DNA of 38,166 bases. Origin: a virus. Positions 33,574 to 38,166 of the stretch are shown piece after piece (the first letter of the stretch is position 1; each line of letters begins with the position of its first letter). Location of the stretch: the IMG/VR virus record IMGVR_UViG_3300044678_001290, positions 1 to 38,166 of that record; one strand, given 5' to 3'. Under the pieces are notes generated by a model that made no database searches, was not told the origin of the DNA, and saw only the letters and a list, made by a program, of their open reading frames with translations. A program made the translations under genes and the position numbers.

Positions 33574-36479
33574 TGCCAACCTACACCAAGAAAATTGACG
33601 GAAGAGAATATACGGTTGATGCTGAAAGCGAGCCATCCGAGGCTGAAATCAGAGCATTTATCGCTAGGCAATCAGCTCCCGCATCTGCTGTTGATTCAGC
33701 TCCCACTTCCGCGCCTGCTCCCGTAGCTGCTCAATCACAGGCAAATCAATATGCTCCCATGATGGCGGCAGCGGCTCGCGCTGGTGGCATGGGTGGACTG
33801 GGTATGTCTGCTCCGATTCAGCCTGAATATGGCCCTAACATCGTTCGTTACGGTGTTCCGGTTGCAGCGGGGCTTGCTACTGGTGGCGCGGGTTTCATTC
33901 CCACCGTTGGAACTGGGCTGGTATCTTCTTTCTTATCTGAAGCAGGTGCTCAAGGAATGGAGAAAATGCAGGGAACTCGCTCAGAATACTCACCACGGGA
34001 AATGGGTGCAGCGGGTGCTATGGGTATGACTGCAGCAACTAGGCTTGCACCAAGAATGTTGCCCGCTGTTTCCAACTTTCTAGCAAGCTCCGCCGTCAAT
34101 GTTGGCTCATCCGAGTTGGGTAGATTTATTCAGGAAGGAGAGGTCAAGAAGCCTTCTTCTGTTGAAGAAGCAACATTACGTTTTGGACTTCCTGTTGGCT
34201 TAGCATCGTTTTCAAGTTTTGCAGGAAGCAAGAATGCTAAGGCGCAAACAGCCAAGATTGGTCGTGATGATTTGATTTTAAGTCGTGGTGGTGGAAGTGT
34301 TATGCTTTCCGAGATTCTTCCTGACTATACCGGCCTTGAAGCCAAAGTCATCCGCGATGGTAATGAGTTTGCTATTAAGGCTCTGAACAACCTAGACGTG
34401 GAAATTGGGCCTATGTTGGCCAAGACGTATGAGGGGGCTAAGGATAGTGCCGAAATTGCAGGAAAGCTATCACCTCACGTTGGCCAGCTAACCAGCTTGC
34501 AAGCATTGGCTCGGACCTCTAGGGATGAGGCTATAAGGCTTGAAAGACAAGCCGCTGAAGCCATTGCTTCACAACGGGCAGATGCTTTGAAATTGAGGGC
34601 GGATGCCAAGGATGCCGCAATGACCGCCGCTAAGGACAAGTATGTTTACGATCAGGGATTGGAACGCATTTTTGGCGGCGTATCGCAGAGGATTGGCACA
34701 GTGGTCAATGGGGCAAGCATGGACAATTTGCGTTCAATTGCTAGGGCTTCCAAGGACTCTGTTGAGGCCGGTTTGGACAGAGCTTACGCCAATCTCAATA
34801 TCGGCTTAAATGACCCAGTTGTTTCCGTTGGGGATATTGTTAAGAGCGCAACCAAGGCTTCAGCCAAGGGACTTGGGCTTGAGGGCGATATTGCCAAAAC
34901 TGAATTTATAAACGCTCTTGGAGCAAGTCTCAAAACATTAGACCCAACGGGAAGCGGAGTCATCTCACTGGAGGGCTATCGCAAGTTTAGGGATTCGTTT
35001 GTCCGAGAACTAACAGAAGTAACAAAAGACCCCAATTATGCCAATAGGGTAGCTTCTAGCAGCTATGGCATCATAAAGGAAGCTGCGGATTCCTATATCG
35101 CTAAGAACATTCCAGCTAAGTCAGAGATTTGGAAACTCACCAATGCTCAGGCGGCGGCTGTGTATGGCGCAAAGAAAAGCAATGTAATTGAACTTCTCGC
35201 GGAGGGAGACATGAATGGTATTCTTTCTTTGATGAAGAAAGAGGGGACGGTTGCTCCAATTCTGAATGAGGTTAATGCCTACGCGGATGCAATTACTGGA
35301 TTGGGAGGGAGTAAGTCTCTGAATGCAGCCAATCGCTTCAAGAAAGACTTCTTGGGCGCAATACGCGATACACTGGTCGAGGATAGTCTTAATTTCGGCA
35401 AGGGGCAGGATAGTGCGGCCAAAATCGTTGATTTTCCAAAGCTAATCACCACGTTGGATGAACTGAGACAGCGTAAGTTTCCGGTTGAATTGCTAGATTT
35501 GGGTAGTGCCAAAGACATTAGACAACTTGCCCGCGTATCCTCTGCTGGTGGAGAAGGCGGAATGACCTCCGATCAATTCAGCAAATACATCCAAAATAGA
35601 AAGAATCTTGGAGAAGGGGCTGCTGCTGCTCGCACCGCTTATGATAGAGCCTATAAAGACTTCCTTATCTCCAATGATGTGAAGAATCGGGCTAATGCGG
35701 CTGCTCGTATGAGCAAAGAAGCCAAGGCTGCTAATTTCAAAGCTGGAGAAATTGAGGAAGCTCAAATTCTGGCCAAACAAGACCCCGTTGTTGCTCTTCT
35801 TGGCAACATGAACATGGGTTTGAGCAAGGACGCATCTCAGAATGGACGATGGGTTGCTAGCTTGTTCTCAATGAGCCCATCTGTTGTTGGCCAATTTGTT
35901 GATGCTTTACAAACAAGTGGGCGAACCAATGTTCTTGAAGACCTTAAAAAGTCAGCAATGGCTACGGTTATGCGGGATACGTTCTCAAAGACGGATGATG
36001 TCGCAATGAAGCGTATTAACAGCAAGAACGCCCTTAACTTCTTCCAAGGTGAAAATGGTGCGGCACGGCGCGATATATTGAAAACACTAATGGGCAAGGA
36101 AGAGTATGCCAACTTTGAGAAAAACTTCTCTAAGCCCCTTGAGCGTATTGTTAACACAAGAGAGCTTCTTGGTGATAAATATTCTGATTTTGGTGATTTG
36201 GTAAGACCAGCAGTATCAGCCAAGGGGCTTCTTGAATCACGGGCCACTGGTGCCACTCTTTTCAAGACCGCATTCGACAATGTTAAAAAACTTGTTGATG
36301 AGCAGCGTTACAACACGATTTACGCTCTCTACGTCAATCCATCTACCGCCAATGCCTATGCTGCGGCTGCGTATGATGCTGACAAGTTCATTAAAAGTTC
36401 TGCTGCAAACTCTTTTGCCCTTAAACTGGCAATGGAAGAGGACAATCGAAACCTCAATCGGCAGGCTCCATCACGCTAA
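33573..36479 (+). CDS. Large internal/ejection virion protein, 968 residues
   Basis: Begins MPTYTKKIDGREYTVDAESE with EAEIRAFIARQSAPASA, then an Ala/Pro-rich linker and a glycine-rich hydrophobic segment (VPVAAGLATGGAGFIPTVGT) that could enter membranes. The rest is long mixed helices (IRLERQAAEAIASQRADALK, then SKEAKAANFKAGEIEEAQIL). The size and order (last gene of the late operon) match podovirus ejection proteins that form the DNA-transit channel. It overlaps the previous gene by one base and, by 26 bases, the convergent gene at 36454-36693. Confidence 0.7.
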   Translation: MPTYTKKIDGREYTVDAESEPSEAEIRAFIARQSAPASAVDSAPTSAPAPVAAQSQANQYAPMMAAAARAGGMGGLGMSAPIQPEYGPNIVRYGVPVAAGLATGGAGFIPTVGTGLVSSFLSEAGAQGMEKMQGTRSEYSPREMGAAGAMGMTAATRLAPRMLPAVSNFLASSAVNVGSSELGRFIQEGEVKKPSSVEEATLRFGLPVGLASFSSFAGSKNAKAQTAKIGRDDLILSRGGGSVMLSEILPDYTGLEAKVIRDGNEFAIKALNNLDVEIGPMLAKTYEGAKDSAEIAGKLSPHVGQLTSLQALARTSRDEAIRLERQAAEAIASQRADALKLRADAKDAAMTAAKDKYVYDQGLERIFGGVSQRIGTVVNGASMDNLRSIARASKDSVEAGLDRAYANLNIGLNDPVVSVGDIVKSATKASAKGLGLEGDIAKTEFINALGASLKTLDPTGSGVISLEGYRKFRDSFVRELTEVTKDPNYANRVASSSYGIIKEAADSYIAKNIPAKSEIWKLTNAQAAAVYGAKKSNVIELLAEGDMNGILSLMKKEGTVAPILNEVNAYADAITGLGGSKSLNAANRFKKDFLGAIRDTLVEDSLNFGKGQDSAAKIVDFPKLITTLDELRQRKFPVELLDLGSAKDIRQLARVSSAGGEGGMTSDQFSKYIQNRKNLGEGAAAARTAYDRAYKDFLISNDVKNRANAAARMSKEAKAANFKAGEIEEAQILAKQDPVVALLGNMNMGLSKDASQNGRWVASLFSMSPSVVGQFVDALQTSGRTNVLEDLKKSAMATVMRDTFSKTDDVAMKRINSKNALNFFQGENGAARRDILKTLMGKEEYANFEKNFSKPLERIVNTRELLGDKYSDFGDLVRPAVSAKGLLESRATGATLFKTAFDNVKKLVDEQRYNTIYALYVNPSTANAYAAAAYDADKFIKSSAANSFALKLAMEEDNRNLNRQAPSR

Positions 36480-36693
36480 TCCCGTTCCCGCTCAGGTAGA
36501 ATTGGAGGCCGCAATTGGCTCCTCCCACCACTTCACAATGGGCGGTAAGTTCTTTGTCCACGCTTAGCATCCTGAACTTGTAGTTTTTAGGTAGCTCCAT
36601 GAGCCTCTTGTCGTCTAGCTGAACTAAGACGCTTACCTTTTCTGGTAGGTTCTTAAACCAATAGAGCGGGTAGTTGGGGGATGTGTTGTTCAT
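36454..36693 (-). CDS. Hypothetical protein, 79 residues, convergent with the late operon
   Basis: Begins MNNTSPNYPLYWFKNLPEKV and has SVLVQLDDKRLMELPKNYKF, then HCEVVGGANCGLQFYLSGNG. It is a soluble, mostly beta protein with no recognised domain. It is the last gene of the leftward arm and its 3' end overlaps that of the ejection gene by 26 bases. No terminator is visible at the convergence. Confidence 0.65.
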   Translation of the reverse strand: MNNTSPNYPLYWFKNLPEKVSVLVQLDDKRLMELPKNYKFRMLSVDKELTAHCEVVGGANCGLQFYLSGNGISVMEPAD

Positions 36694-36736
36694 AGATTTT
36701 GTAAGGGAGGCTCAAACTCCCATCCTCAGTATGGCC

Positions 36737-36754
36737 CCCACCTCGTCAGGTGGG
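36737..36754. other. Stem-loop in the gap before the last leftward gene
   Basis: CCCACCT-CGTC-AGGTGGG, a perfect 7-bp stem with a four-base loop, lying between the stop of the 208-residue gene (36768) and the start of the 79-residue gene (36693). There is no T-run, so it is not an obvious terminator. It could modulate translation or protect the message. Confidence 0.6.
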
Positions 36755-36767
36755 CAGCACTGAAATG

Positions 36768-37394
36768 TTATTCTTTAACACCATTACAAAAAGTATTGAG
36801 GTCGGCGTTGCGGCCAAGTTCAGCGTGCCATGTTTCGTCTGGCATTACAGCATACTCCATAAGAGTGGCTGGGTTGGGATGGACGAAGGAGTCATCATTC
36901 CAAAGGATACGGTTGTTGGGTTGAGCCGCAATTTGGCCTGAGCCGTCTTCCAATAGGAGCAGATGATAGCATTTATGCTCTGGGGGATATTGGGAATAGC
37001 CGTTGTCTGTGTGGTCTAGGGTGAACCAATAGGAGGCCGGGACCATGATGCCGTCCCTTGTGCGGTAGGAGCAGCCCATCTCCCGTAGGTATTCGTAGGC
37101 TGTTACCGAGAAATCCCATCCATGGCAGTCCCAGCTCTGGAGTTGTGGGAGTTCATGCCTAGGGCCGTTCTCCTCTGGTTCTGTATGCCGCAGTTTGTGT
37201 AGGGGTATTCTGGCCCACTGGCTACCCACTTCTGTCATTATGGAGAAGTGGAGGGCGCGGGATGGGAGGGAGGTAACTCCAAAGATGACGCAGCGGTCAA
37301 AGCAGGCGGATTCCTCAATGGAACCTCGTAGGATGTTCTGGTCCACCAGTCCATAGAGGTGCTGAGGAACTGAGGCGTTTAGTGTGTGGTGCAT
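36768..37394 (-). CDS. Hypothetical protein, 208 residues
   Basis: A soluble protein, many Trp, His and Asp residues (LQSWDCHGWDFSVTAYEYLR, then DGIMVPASYWFTLDHTDNGY, then PPEHKCYHLLLLEDGSGQIA). It ends with NPATLMEYAVMPDETWHAEL. I do not recognise the family. The start overlaps the stop of the winged-helix candidate by one base. It belongs to the far end of the leftward arm, after the phosphoesterase. Confidence 0.75.
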   Translation of the reverse strand: MHHTLNASVPQHLYGLVDQNILRGSIEESACFDRCVIFGVTSLPSRALHFSIMTEVGSQWARIPLHKLRHTEPEENGPRHELPQLQSWDCHGWDFSVTAYEYLREMGCSYRTRDGIMVPASYWFTLDHTDNGYSQYPPEHKCYHLLLLEDGSGQIAAQPNNRILWNDDSFVHPNPATLMEYAVMPDETWHAELGRNADLNTFCNGVKE

Positions 37395-37621
37395 TATTTT
37401 TTGGCGTAGCGGTAATAGGTGCCTCTTTTCCCGTCAGCGACAACTCCAGCTTTCTTCTCAAGCGCACCTAGGGCAAGCCAAGCCTCAATTCGTGAGCGGG
37501 CTGTGGTTCTGGGGCATTTGTAGTTGTCCATAAAGTCTTGCATGGAAAACCACCCGTCCTTACGGGAAACGGTTTCCTCTGCCATTAGCTTGTCCATCTC
37601 AGTCCAAGGATTTGTTTTCAT
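37394..37621 (-). CDS. Winged-helix-like DNA-binding candidate, 75 residues
   Basis: The sequence DGWFSMQDFMDNYKCPRTTA, then RSRIEAWLALGALEKKAG and GKRGTYYRYAKK has a helix-turn-helix followed by a basic beta-wing (GKRGTYYRY), the normal winged-helix order. It may regulate phage or host genes. The start overlaps the phosphoesterase stop by one base (TAATG). It is a single small domain, so it probably works as a dimer. Confidence 0.7.
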   Translation of the reverse strand: MKTNPWTEMDKLMAEETVSRKDGWFSMQDFMDNYKCPRTTARSRIEAWLALGALEKKAGVVADGKRGTYYRYAKK

Positions 37622-38166
37622 TAGTAGGTTTTTATGTTTGTGGGAGCGCGAAATTTGCCGTTGATGCCGCGCACTTGAAAGATGGAATAGCTTCCGTCGT
37701 CTTCTACCCAGCCATACACCCAGCCGTGACTCCAGCGGAGTTTTCCGGTTTTCCTGTTGGCGTAGCCGGGGTTGAGGTCGCAGAGACAGCCTATGCAGCG
37801 GGCTTCCTGTGGCTTCAAACCGGGGGTTTGATAGGACTCTATGCTGTGGCAGTGGCCGAAAACTACGTTGCCGTAGATGCGGGAGTGGGAGGCGCAGGCT
37901 GACATTCCCGTGTGGAAGCCGTGAACTACGTTCAAATGGCCAATAGAAACAACCCCTAGGCGGCTATCGTAGGGGATTAGAGAGGCTTTGTTCCTCTTTG
38001 CCACCATTTGTATGTCCTTAACCATTCGTTGCCCCAAATCGGCTTTAACGGCATCTGTGGACTCAGCTAAGTCCCATGCTCTTACGTCGTGGTTGCCTAG
38101 CATTAGGGTGTTTTCCTTGCCTCCCTTGAAGAAGGAGTCGGCAAATCGCGCCCCTACGTCAAAGTC
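37621..38166 (-). CDS. Calcineurin-like metallophosphoesterase, C-terminal part (cut by window end)
   Basis: The frame is open from the window edge (38166) to a TAA at 37621. It begins DFDVGARFADSFFKGGKENT, LMLGNHDVRAWD, giving the GNHD block, and later has VVHGFH and FGHCHS, the remaining metal-binding histidines. The first two blocks are at 1-121 on the same strand. An internal ATG at 38103 lies within LMLGNHD and is too late to be the real start. Together the halves make an enzyme of about 222 residues. Confidence 0.85.
   Translation of the reverse strand, partial: DFDVGARFADSFFKGGKENTLMLGNHDVRAWDLAESTDAVKADLGQRMVKDIQMVAKRNKASLIPYDSRLGVVSIGHLNVVHGFHTGMSACASHSRIYGNVVFGHCHSIESYQTPGLKPQEARCIGCLCDLNPGYANRKTGKLRWSHGWVYGWVEDDGSYSIFQVRGINGKFRAPTNIKTY

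Overview
The window looks like an almost complete genome of a tailed bacteriophage (Caudoviricetes), most likely with a short, podovirus-type tail. The virion module has a two-subunit terminase, a 703-residue portal, a scaffold, an SU10-like major capsid protein, adaptor and nozzle proteins, fibres and large ejection-type proteins, but no tape measure, tail tube or sheath. The host cannot be named. Base composition looks balanced and several genes have good AGGAGG-type ribosome binding sites, so the host uses Shine-Dalgarno signals. No integrase, DNA polymerase, primase or phage RNA polymerase is recognisable.

The layout is two transcription arms leaving a control region at about 12.73-13.55 kb. 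The leftward arm (minus strand) runs from 12.73 kb down to position 1 and appears to continue from the other end of the window (38,166 down to 36,454). A calcineurin-like phosphoesterase gene is cut by the window ends: its first 40 codons lie at 1-121 and the rest at 37,621-38,166. Joined end to end the two halves are out of frame by two missing bases (or one extra), so the sequence is probably circular or circularly permuted with a base or two lost at the cut. The arms converge near 36.47 kb.

The leftward arm carries, in order of transcription: small genes with repeated leaders and repeated 3' hairpins (11.8-12.7 kb); an ArdC-type antirestriction protein; a chain of ATGA-overlapping small genes with a secreted lysozyme and two tiny membrane peptides (9.0-10.8 kb); a protein with 15-residue Ala-rich repeats; a candidate small RNA between an extended -10 promoter and a terminator (8.02-8.14 kb); three HTH-like proteins; a DnaB-type helicase; an OB-fold candidate; a PD-(D/E)XK nuclease; two HNH nucleases; coiled-coil proteins; and, across the join, the phosphoesterase, a winged-helix candidate and two unknowns.

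The control region holds three evenly spaced dyads (GACA-N5-TGTC, 41-42 bp apart), a long G-run tract, duplicated 22-bp and 12-bp repeats, and a TTGACA/TACAAT promoter pointing right. The promoter drives a 30-codon hydrophobic leader peptide coupled to the terminase small subunit.

The rightward arm (13.46-36.48 kb) is the packaging, head, tail, lysis and ejection operon. It contains an antisense tRNA-Thr(UGU), a terminator just after the capsid and decoration genes, holin-like genes, and a 951-residue Ala/Gln/Asn-rich repeat protein ending in a Hint (intein/hedgehog-type) domain. Several real genes are shorter than 60 codons and were recovered from start/stop overlaps.
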